Assembly: GCA_963969395.1 (NCBI GenBank)
Contig: OZ017804.1
Span: 14,880,001-14,944,000 of the forward strand
DNA: 64,000 nt
Source: Pseudoscleropodium purum
Lineage: Eukaryota > Streptophyta > Bryopsida > Hypnales > Brachytheciaceae
Direction of reading: 5' to 3'
Position numbers and translations under genes: made by a program. Below are positions 35,770 through 46,900 of this stretch, one piece after another; the first letter of the stretch is position 1; each line of letters opens with the position of its first letter. Below the pieces are notes generated by a model. That model worked only from the letters and a program-made list of their open reading frames with translations. It searched no databases and was not told the DNA's origin.

Positions 35770-37740
35770 CAACCCTAAATGGAAGTTCAAGCCACCCAAA
35801 ACCTTGGGGTGATTGCTTGCCTAGGACTAGAAGGTTTAGCACCCAAACCATGCCATCTAAGGTGACACATAGGATGAGTGGTAGTTCCATCTAGCCCCAA
35901 GCATAAACGCCTTGGGCTAGATTTGAAGAAATTGAGTGATCCTATTGGTTTAAACTTAGAGAGTTCTAGCCGGCCCTCAATCCGGCCGCATGTATAATTC
36001 CTCCCCGTACAACACAAATTGCGGGACTTTGGAGGATTACAACAAACATCACCTTCCAAATGATTCGATGACTCACAACGGACCATGAATTTCAACAATG
36101 AGACTTCAAAGGAAGATTTGCAACAACTATATTGTGAAATCTCTCTCCAACGAAACCCAAATCAAATTAGTTAGTAAGCACAACACAATAATCAATATTT
36201 TTAAAAAGCCAATAGTTTGAAGGACGAAACTACTTGACAACACAAACAAAAGATAGCAATACCCAAAGGGATCCCAACTTCCTATGAAGTAAGTGATAGA
36301 CACACAAGAGAGTTTGAAAACCACAAGCACATACTACAAAATACAAGGGTATAAGCGACTTGTCCACAATGATTGTTAATTAAATAATGATTGCAAACCA
36401 AATATTTTGTAGTCATTGTTGGAAAAAATGACTACTACAATCATTGTAGACAAGTTGATTATACTCTTGTTTTCTTTTAGTAAAAATGCTCAAAATGAAA
36501 GAAAACAAGAGGTTTTTGGCAAAACGCCAAGAATTCCAACAATGTGGCCTTAAGTGGTCAAATACTAAAAGAAAAAGGGTGCAAAGTATAGGAAGGAGGA
36601 GGCCTTTTATACTTTTCCAAGGCCCCCTTCCTTCCTCAAATTACCTAGAACTATTCCTACTTGAAAGTCAATTAACAAAAAATTCAAATTCTACATTATT
36701 GCTATGATCTATTTAACTTTTGGAGAAATGCTCCAAATGTCAAATTTATTGCGCCATTGTCTTCAAGAGACCCAATTAGCTAGTCAACCATAAGGAACTC
36801 CTATCTTCTACTTTCCAGACTATTTTGCAAGCAAAAGCCAACAAATTGTAAACTAGTAAAAAATTAGAAAATCCAAATGTTGGAGTTTGCTTTTTTTTGA
36901 GATTTTGACTAGTCAAAGTTGTCTAGAAGGTCCAAGGTAGTAAGAAAAGAGTCCAAGTTGACTTCAATTGGACACTATATACGCTCGGTATGCCAATCAA
37001 CTTGTTAAATGTTTTTGAAAACCATTAAAATTTGTTGCCTCCACCAATTCTAGCACTTGTTGGTGTTGGAATGTCTTGAAATTTTTCCGAGTGCTTATTT
37101 AAGTTAAAACACACTATTCTAATTTTTAGTGGAATTTTATTGCTACTTGGATAATTTCTATAAATTTCTAGTTGCCGATAAAGATGCATGACTTTTTATA
37201 GACTCATCTTTTGCAATTTGAAAAATGGTGAAACTTTTTGGGCAACCTTTAGGAAGTTTTCAAATGCTAATTGCAAATTTATATGTTTACTTGCATCAAT
37301 TATAGAAAGGTCTAAATTCATTACCTCTTGTATTTAATTCCTCTAATGGGGAATCATTCCTATACAAGGGAATCTTCACAAACCCACTTTGTCATTGAGC
37401 TCTTGGCATGTTTTTAAGCTAAAAATTCTTCTCTCCAATCTTTGGTGCATGTTCTTTGTGAATTGGCGGATTTAAGTAAATCTAGTAATAATCTAAAATA
37501 AGTGTTTTTTATGACTTTGTCTATCAAGGCTCAAATCTATTTCCTATTCAACATTGGAAATGATAAACGGAAGTGCTTAGAACACTTCTGGATTTTGGAA
37601 AAACAACATACTGTAATCGTATGGACTTCTAATAATATAATGTTAACACACTTTTTAGGTCTTTTGGAATGAAAAAGATTATAAGAAATGAGCAAAAAGA
37701 GAAAAAAAAATCCCAAGGCCTAGGTGACAACTACTAGGCT
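35770..37740 (+). repeat. ~1.9-kb direct repeat, copy 2
   Basis: Counterpart of 31575-33350. It carries a 129-bp foldback (36342-36470) missing from copy 1 and otherwise keeps the same order of landmarks. Open frames here are short and not shared between the copies. Confidence 0.65.
36342..36470. mobile_element. Foldback MITE, 129 bp
   Basis: The left arm TACAAGGGTATAAGCGACTT.. continuing to ..CAATGATTGT pairs with the right arm ACAATCATTGTAGACAAGTT.. continuing to ..TACTCTTGT. About 34 bp are inverted with four mismatches, around a 60-bp AT-rich loop. It is absent from the homologous place in direct repeat copy 1, which supports insertion. Confidence 0.7.
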
Positions 37741-37761
37741 CATAGTCATTTGAAGAAAACA

Positions 37762-37894
37762 ATATTGCAGTCAACATACGCTAGCTAACATTTTTTTGTA
37801 AATTGTGTTTATTACAATATAGGTTTTTGAAAACTATGTTGCAATAAACGTAGTTTACAGAAAAAGGTCAGCTAGCATATGTTAACTGCAATAT
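37762..37894. mobile_element. Near-complete foldback element, 133 bp, arms of about 65 bp
   Basis: It starts ATATTGCAGTCAACATACG and ends CATATGTTAACTGCAATAT. The pairing continues inward through GCTAGCT, GTAAA..GTTTATT.CAA.ATAG and their complements, leaving almost no loop. About ten mismatches occur over 65 pairs, most of them transitions that still allow G-U pairing in RNA. It is either a foldback MITE or a source of a long hairpin transcript. Confidence 0.75.
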
Positions 37895-40800
37895 AGAATG
37901 CTCTACTTTGAATTGCAAGCAAGGTCATTCCATTGAATGGATTATGAATTTTAGACTTTGGGGTGTTAGTGGATTTGATTGCCTTAGAGGTGGGAGTGAA
38001 GAGTGGACAAAATTGAAGACAAAGTGTGACACTACTATCACTAAAGGATTAGTAGCTAGGAATAATGCTAGAACATAAGTCCATACAACCATCCAACAAT
38101 ATAGAACAATAGCCATCGAGGAGGAAGAAGATAATATTGTATAACTGCATTTTGAGTGGTACACTTTTGTATTGATTGCTATATATATTGACAAGTTTTT
38201 ACAATTGTGCTACGGTCACTTAGTTTATTGTACTTGGGATTGGAAAAAAGGTAGTTCTGTAACACCGGTTGTATTATTTTTATCATGCTATATCAATTTC
38301 ATTCAATTATTCTAAAGTTTTGGGTAGATTATTATTGAAGGGTGTTTGGAGTGCACTAATTTGTACTTGATCTATTTTTTATGTTTACTATTCCCCTTGC
38401 AATGTATTGTTTGTATTTCTACAATACAAGTTTGTACATGTTGATAACATTCCAAGTATATCATTATTTGCATATCTTTTGGTTCTTCATTTGTACCTAC
38501 ATGTTTAGTATGGTCCTTGTTGTTATATTTGTTGTAATATAATTTATACAACAAGGACTAGAAAACCTATACTTATTTGTATAGGTTTTAGGGTTGCTAA
38601 TACTTAATGGTCAATATGGATTTTGTTGTTGTACTTGTTGTAGTATCATTTGTACACTTTGTATAGCTTTTTATGTTGTTTGTACTTGAGCATTTGTTGT
38701 GACCATATTCCAATTAATTTTGTGCTTCCATGGATTGTATAATTTGTACTATTTGTATGTATGATTTACAAAAAGTTGTACCTTTTATACTATAAAATTT
38801 ACTTTTGATGTGCCATATTTGTAAGTTTGTGCCCAAATTTGAGACATAACATGGCTTACTAGACTATAGATTATGTTCTAGTGCAAGACTTGTTTCCTTA
38901 GAGGGAGAAAGAGAGAGAAAATTTTGCCTTGAAAATGGGTGATGATGAAAATTAGGTTTAAGACAAATACACTACCGTACTAGGGGATCCTAGCAATAAA
39001 GTGGGTGTTGTGTCTAGGCTAAAAAGACAAACAATGCAATCACTGTTAGACATTGGAACACCTAATTATACACCAACAACAGATGGTATTGTTCCCATAT
39101 TGTTTGCGAGTCTTACAATCAATTTGCTATTGTTTTTATATTTGTGAACTAGCCAAAGTGCATTGTAGAATGGTATGTTGGAGTACAAGACAAAAGCACT
39201 CTCATATATTGGCATGACAAAGGTGCTCCCATTCAATTCAACCACTATTACAACCATTACCAGAGAGGGAGGGGGTGACTTGATGGTGTGGAGTTGTGGT
39301 AATTGTTTTTGTATCGGTTGTGAGGAATGTACTACAATAGTGCACACAGCAAGACTATAGACATCTAGGTGAATGATCCCTAAACCTTCATTAATTTGGA
39401 TCCTTTGTAGAGTACCTCTATATTTTTATAACTATTTTCACAATTGATTAGATATACCCAAATGTACATTTTCTTTTCTATAGATATTTGATGCCTGTTT
39501 TTTAGGAATGATGTAGGTAGGATTCAAGGAAGAGACTTAGTTCAAAGCCTTTGATGAAGCTTAGTAGGTTAAGAGACTTATGTCATATTTTGGTAGCTAT
39601 AACATTCTCACAAAATATGTACCAAATATACAAAGGTGTATAAATTTGTAAATGTGTTTTGTTAGAAATGTAGTAGTATAGTGGAAGTTTTTTATTTGTG
39701 CATAAATTTTTTTAAATGTATTATTTTGGGAATGTAAAAGCATAATTAGCAGGGAAATGGATTTTTTGTACAAATTTATATAGTTCATTGTATGTAGAAT
39801 GTTTAAGCCGTTCCAATCAACAGGTAGAGGCCATTAAGTGTGTACTAGTAGGTAGTTCATCTACTGGTTTAGGTGACATTCTAATAAAATTTGAATTTTT
39901 TGTAATTTTTCAAAGTTTGTTGGGGCTATATTGGTAAAGCATGCTAAACCACATGCTGACTTGTCCCCTTCCCAAGAGCTTTGTTGTGATGCTAGAAGGT
40001 TGCTAAAGATTGTGGTAATGGATGAGTAAGTGATGTAATTAGGAGGGTCCAATAGATGTTAGAATTGTCTAAATTTTGTGAACAACCTAATGAATTGTGT
40101 GAATGACATTGGGTTGTTCTAACTCGTAGCCCATATTAGAAGGACCTATGACCACTTTTTTGAACCTTAAAGTTGTATGTGTGGTCCAATGTTGCAACTA
40201 TATATGAATGATTATTTTTTGCATTTGTTTTTCAAAGATGAAGTTACATGTCTTCTAGAAGTTGTAAACTTTTCATATATTTTTGAGAATTTGAAATTAT
40301 TATGCATTTAAAAATAAAAGTAAGTTTTTTTAGTATCAAATACTAAATACTAAAAAACTCTGAAAATTTCCAAACATGTGTACATTATATTTAAAGACAT
40401 TGTGATGTACATTATTTTACCATGTCATTCTAAAATTAGGAAATCAACATTTGATGGTACTAGTTCCAAAGTTCAAATTGCAATTAAATATTCAAATTTA
40501 GGAATGTCTCAAAATTTTCAAATTAGAGTAGAAACTAGATTCAATAATCTTCATTTCAATAATTGGTATCAAATTCCAAATTAGATCATTTTTGGGTTAA
40601 ATTTAGATCCAAAGAAAGAAGCATAAATTTCTAAAATATTCTTTTTCTATTCTTTAGGCCTTTTTTTAGCTACCATTGGCCATAGTGATCTATGGATATA
40701 CTATTTTCTTACATAGGAAAGTATAAAAATATCACAGAGAGAGAATATACAATACCTTTTATTGAAATTGAGTTCAAACAATTCCTCTAAAAAAATTTGG

Positions 40801-43800
40801 ATGAAAAAACATATATTCAATTTTTAAGGCCATTATATAATCATCCAAAGGACCAAAAATATTATAGTTATAGAATAATGACTTCATTATTAAGCACCAA
40901 TAAAAATAATTTGGTATGCAATATTTGGAAGGTGATATAACAATGCATAAGCATTTTGTTTTGTCTCCAATAAAGGTAAGGCATATCCTACACCAAGATA
41001 TTAGTTTTAATGGCTTTGTTAGGTCCTACTAAGTTGATATGTTCCCTTTTTTTGTGAACAATATATACTTGAGTTTTGGCCAATGGTAGAGAAGGCCACT
41101 TTGCATTTTGGAAAATGAAAAGCCCCCCTCTTAGTTAACAACAATAAACTCTAAATGACTAATTAAAGAGGCCATATTAGACTTTTACATTTCTCAAATA
41201 GGCCTTGTAAATTCAAAAAGTTATTTTTAGGAGAACGTGTGTCAAATTACTAGTTTTCTAGCACACTAGTTTATGCTCAATTCAAACAAGCAATTGAAGA
41301 ATTATGAGGTGAAATGTGTTTTCAATTCTAACTTGGGTATCTTAAAAAATATTTTATTTTTGTAAAATTTTCTAATCCAACTATACAATCATATAGATTG
41401 ATCATTGAAGTATATTGTGTGAAAATTTCAAAGTGAAAAAAATTAGTAATTGGAAGACACTTACTTGGAAACTTTGTGAAATTTTTTTTCCATAACTTTG
41501 CATTTGCATAGTACAATTTCTAAAATATTTCTAGAAAAATTTAGTATCTGACAACTTTTTCACATTGATGAGTTGTTTGAAAATTTAGCTGGGAATCTAC
41601 AAAAAATTCAAAAATTCAAAAACAACTCAAATACAAGAACTTTTTGTTTTTGCTTGTTGTGCCCAAATTGAAGATAAAAAGACTAAGTTGGAAATTATCT
41701 TGTAACTATTAATTCAAATTTTACAAAATTTGTCTTGCATTCAAGACAATCTTTGTGTGCACCTATATGTGCAAAATTTCAAATATAAAATCAAAAATTT
41801 GAAATCACAAGTGCTTGCTAAAAATTGTGAAAAGCCCTCTAAACATCCCTTGGACATTTAGATATTAAGGATCTGCCTCTAAACAACAAATTATATTGTT
41901 GAGGCAAATTTCATTTTTGAGCTCAATTTAGCCTATTAATTCATATTGAAATTTCAATATAATATAATTATTACATGAAACTATATATTATCTATCAATA
42001 TAAAAAATCTCTATTAATTTTGTAATAAACTATAATTTTTATAATTTTAAAATAAAAAGTGAAAATGAATTGGTAAGAATATAAAAAAAATACAATAGAA
42101 TATAACTTTAACTTTCTTGAAATGGTAAATATAGCCATAAACAAAATTGTAAAACTTCAAAAGCAATTTTTTTGACACCCAAAATATCCTTGGCAATGAC
42201 TTTCAAGTTAAATCACGACTAGTCATTAAGCTAAATTTAGCCTTCATATAATTGATTGTTAAATCTACGATGATTTTCATGTGAATAAAAACCTTCTTTG
42301 TAGAAGTTAATTTTTAAAAGTGCAATATTTGTATTAAATTATATCAATTAGAATATATATTAGAATAGCTTAGGATTTTAATCAAAATGAAAATAGAATG
42401 AAAAACTAAACTTTGAAATTTAAATTTGAAAACCATTTTTATAGAATTAAATAGAAACAAGCAAGTAATTACAAATATTTTTATTGAAATAAATATGTGC
42501 TACTTTTGCACATTTCTTTGCATATGATATTTAGTACAATCTTTTCTAAATTTTTTGTTAATTGGAAATATTAAAAATTTGTATGTGATAATCTCAAAAC
42601 ACTAGTAGAAACATAGGCTAGGTAGACTAAAGAGAAGACCCATTGGAGAAGACCCCATTGTATAATCAACTTGACTAGTTGTGGATCTTTGAGGCCATGT
42701 TTTTATTAGTGGAATAATATTGCTTGTATATACACCTGTCAAAATTCTATTAGACATAAGTAATGAAGTCTTAAGAATGATGGGTTCCAACATCCCACAT
42801 ACTATTGTTTTTAACACATGTTTCACTTTTATTTGCCTAGATAACTTTTGAACCATTGTGCACCATTGCTATAACTTTTCCTATTTGATGAAGATAATAA
42901 ATAAATATTCAATAGTGTTATTTGGATACTATTCTAACACATAGAACTTCCAATTGACTAATAGGACGAATCAAAGTACCTTAATAGGTGATAGGGTTAA
43001 TTTGGATTTGTCTAAAATATTCTACATGAAGGTTAAATTCATCATAAATTAAGACATTTTTGTAAAAAAGTGCCATATGTCATCTTGTAAATGGTGTGAG
43101 GTGACATGGACCTTGAGAATTTGATGTGGAAATTCAATTTTTGCACTTTAGTGGTGAATTATACTTTGATGGAGTGTAATTCAATAAGTTTTTCAAGAAA
43201 GAATAAGAATTTTGTTTTGTCATAGATGTAAAATCTACCCTCTATTTTTTGGAAGTCAATTTTGTATCTCTTGACTAGTATTATTTACTTTGGAGTTTAG
43301 AATTCCAATTATAAATTCCAAATTTTACCATTTTACCATTGATAGTCAATAATTTATTCTTGCATTTTCCCCTAAGAAGGCTTTTAGTACTAGTATATTG
43401 TACATTCAAGTTAAATTTGGCACCTACATGTTGAAATAATTTAATTTGGACATTTGGACAATTTGTAATCAAATTTCTTGACTTTCAACACATAGCTTTT
43501 CCTAATTTTTTAATACTCCTCATGACATTGATGTATTCTTTCTATTCATATGTAAATGTGTTCCTTTTTCTAAATATTCTCAAGAATAATTTTGGGATAT
43601 TCAGAATTGGCAACAATAAAATTTTCTCAGATTTTCAGAAATAGTTGTACAATTTTTCATACTAAAGACATGCTCCAATTTTTCCCTAATTATTTTACGA
43701 AACAGACCTACACGTAAGTTAGGGTAGTAGAGTGGAGTCCGGGTTACTTCTATCACAAGGGTTTCACAATCCAAAGTTCTGCGAATCAAACTTGTTCAGT
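37895..43800. other. Gene-empty AT-rich intergenic DNA
   Basis: No gene, RNA gene or bordered element was recognised in these 5.9 kb. From 38200 to 38830 the sequence is rich in TTGTA/TACAA words, suggesting a decayed low-complexity repeat. The open frames at 39066-39360 lie on opposite strands of the same DNA and have no known motif. Confidence 0.5.
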
Positions 43801-43818
43801 CCACAATCGTCCAAATCC

Positions 43819-43850
43819 CAAACCCTAGGAAAACCCTAACCAACCCTAAT
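43819..43850. promoter_or_regulatory. Telo-box-like cluster upstream of the SET-domain gene
   Basis: AAACCCTAGG, AAACCCTAACC and AACCCTAAT lie within 32 bp, about 140-170 bp before the start codon. Telo boxes (AAACCCTA) are known plant promoter elements near transcription starts of many housekeeping genes. The position fits, and binding is inference. Confidence 0.5.
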
Positions 43851-43988
43851 CACTGGGTTTGGGCATTGCATCGCATTTCATGTTCTTGTATTGAATGCAA
43901 TCTTAGCTGTTTAGCAGGTGCCGAGAAATTCCTTGGTTCTGTGATCATTGATGCATTGGGACGGGAGGCATTTGACCCGATCGAGGTG

Positions 43989-46900
43989 ATGGCGGACTCG
44001 CAGAGCAATGTGAAGCAGGATGAGGTTCGATTGCAACGATTTCGGGAATGGTTGCTGGTAAATCGCTCTTTCTGACTCGGAATTGCTTTTTCTTGGTTTT
44101 TGGTACGTATTTTGTGAGTTTCAGAGTCCAATTCGGTGGTCGTGAATGGCCGCATTTTTTAATCAGACTCTGAGCATTGCAGTTTTCTTGATTGAATGAA
44201 AATTGAATTACAAGATTTCTAATTTTTGGCTAATGTCGTCATCATCTCTCCTGTTTTATCATTTGTTTCTGTCGTATTGAGGAAGTGGAATTATATTACC
44301 AGGTAAATGGTGTGCAGTCAAGGTGTTGTGAAGTAAGACCTAGATCAAATGGCGAAGGCTTTGGCTTATACGCTACTCAAGACACGGCCCACGGTGTGTT
44401 TCTTCTCTAAGAGATCGATACTTGGCTGGTCGCGAAATGGTGTTCCTTCTGTGCATTCTTTTTAGACCAATGTGGATGCATATGTCTACATTTTGTTAAG
44501 CTGGTGTGGCCAACGATGACCCTTGAAGGACCACGCAACCACAATATGGATGCAAGCTTTGCTTGAGAAGTCGCCATGTGGTGGATTATTGTCCTATTTC
44601 AAATTTATTTATTTTTCTTCTTATGGGAATACGGAATGAGACATTGTAAATCCATATCAATCTCTTTGAACGCTGAAAAGATTGCGAATTGTTCGATGTC
44701 ATCTAATGTTTGAAAATTGTTATTTGGGGAAGTTTTGATGCTCTTGCCATCAATTTCCATCTTTTTTTAGAGAATATTTTAATATCATGCTTTTAACTCA
44801 CTTTTAAATTTATGTGACAAAAAACTTCAAACTATTTTTCCAATTTATATAGTACAAACGAATTCTTTATCACTACATCTTGCGTGCTTTCTTTGAAGCA
44901 AGCACTCATCAAAGTTAGAGAAGTCACATGTTATAATACGTCTGAGTTTTGCTTCCTACTCCAAGTTCCTTTTAGGGTTCACAGACACCGAGGATCCACT
45001 GATGCATATTTGCTTTGGGATTCTAGGAGTGCTGATGGTGACCCCGCTTTATCTGGCTATCACTCCCATGACTGTACTGCAAGACCCGGAGCTGGGAGGT
45101 CTTTACGGCAAATTAATGCAAGGCGCCGAAGAGGGGGAGGAGGAGGTTGATGATCGCATGCTAATACTGCTCTTTCTTCTCATCGAACGCGCACGAGGAC
45201 AATCGTCGTTCTGGGCCCCGTATCCTTTTGAGATTGTGTTCCTTATTAATTCTGTTGTAAGGAGTGAGCTGGCGATTTTCAAGCCATCGAGATGATCATG
45301 CATCATACGGGTCCTCAAGGTCGGTTCTTAATGTCTTGAACTAGATACTTGGACATGCTGCCAACCAAGTTCGGGACTCCTCTTTGTTACTCCGAGGAAG
45401 AGCTGTTAGAGTTGAAGGGAACGCATCTTTATCAAGCAACTCATCTACAGGCAAATTCAGAAACAATTTTGATGGTTTGCTTAAGATTGCATTTGACGCA
45501 ATCTTACTTAAGACACTTCGTGAATGCGATTATGAGAATCAGATAATGGATAGTATGTCTTTGAAGGTAAATTGTGTGACTCTGGTTAGTGAATATTTAA
45601 AGAGCATCCGACAGAGACGAGCTAATCACGATCAAACATGTATGGACATCATTTCTACTTGTGTAACAATGTTGAAGATGTGAGAAAGCTCGGCATATAT
45701 AGCAGTTTTTGCGGTTAGCGTGGAGTGCATTTACCATGAATTGACCCATACGAATTTTCTTGTTTACTATGATGCAGCGAAGAGCACTGAAGTTAGCTTT
45801 CGAACACAAGGTGAAGGCGTTTGCTGAAGAGGCCTTATCGTTTGTTGATTCTGAGAGAAGGTGACAACATCTGACTAATTGTGCGGATAGTCCAATTCTC
45901 ATTTGTAGTGTCTACCATCGTGCTGCTGCTGAGTTCATGTTGTATTACTAAACAGACATATTTTATTGTGCGTTTAATAGTGGCTAGTATTCATTTGGTC
46001 ATTATTCTTGTTCAGTTGATTGTTTTGCCTAATTATTCCGTATGTTTGATTTGGTGCACTTAAAATGGATTCTATTTTGGGTATATCGGTATCATTACTG
46101 TGACTTTGCTGATCTTTGGATCCAGGTAAGGGATGTCTGAAGTAGGGATGGAATGATACGAGGATGCTCCTTGATTACTCATCTGGGAGGGGTTGTTGTT
46201 CGCATGCAGAGAAGTCGATTTTCAAAACTTTATGTGGTATGTGCAATTACATCCAGAATCCCAACACTCTGCATGCTGCATGTTATTAGCTATATTCTGT
46301 ATGCTATGTGTTGTATGCTATAGTCTGCATGCTATAGTCTGCATGCTGCTAATGTATTCTGTTCTGAACTTTTTTCCTCAGTCCAGTTTGATTTTCCCTC
46401 TTTTTAAATCTTGCTAATCACAAATTTGGGATGTTACCCACTATAGGATGAGGTATCATTTACCAACAATGACTACAATGTACTTGCATTAAGTTTTCGA
46501 TTTGAATTCCATTGTCATGCTCTGCATGGCTACAAAATAAGACGTCATTTTCCACTTGCTTTCACGAGTCGACTTTTGAATCAATTTGTGTGTCAGAGCT
46601 TTCTTTCTTCCATCCTGAGCTGCGGTAGAGGTTCACAACGGTTAGTTTTTCTCTTCAGTCTTGCCGGCGGTCTAATTTCATGTTGTCTTTTGCTTGACAG
46701 GGCGAACTCCGTATTTTGGACTCGTGCTTTAAATATTCCTTGTCCAAGCTCTTTTGTGTTTCCCAACCAGCTTCCTGTTCCACCGGCTCTTCGAGCTCTT
46801 CAATTGAGGAATAAATCTACTAGCCAGCAGCTCGATGAAACTTTCTCAAGAACAACTCAGGTTAATAGTGCCATAAATCATGCAGAATCATCTTCAGCAA

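Noticed and set aside
39066..39360. Frames on both strands near 39.2 kb
   Set aside because: Mutually overlapping, simple Ser/Thr/Val-rich or Cys-containing products without a domain. I looked for a transposase remnant and found no convincing motif.
43866..43988. In-frame extension upstream of the SET-gene ATG
   Set aside because: The frame is open back to 43866 but contains no ATG; it opens on TTG. The first in-frame ATG at 43989 starts a sensible MADSQSN.. terminus and fits exon 1.
45384..45683. 99-codon open frame overlapping exon 4 and intron 4 (KFRNNFDGLLKIAFDAILL region)
   Set aside because: It looks protein-like and could suggest a frameshifted exon. But it is out of frame with exon 4, and exon 5 directly continues exon 4 in frame when the GC donor is used, matching the family layout.
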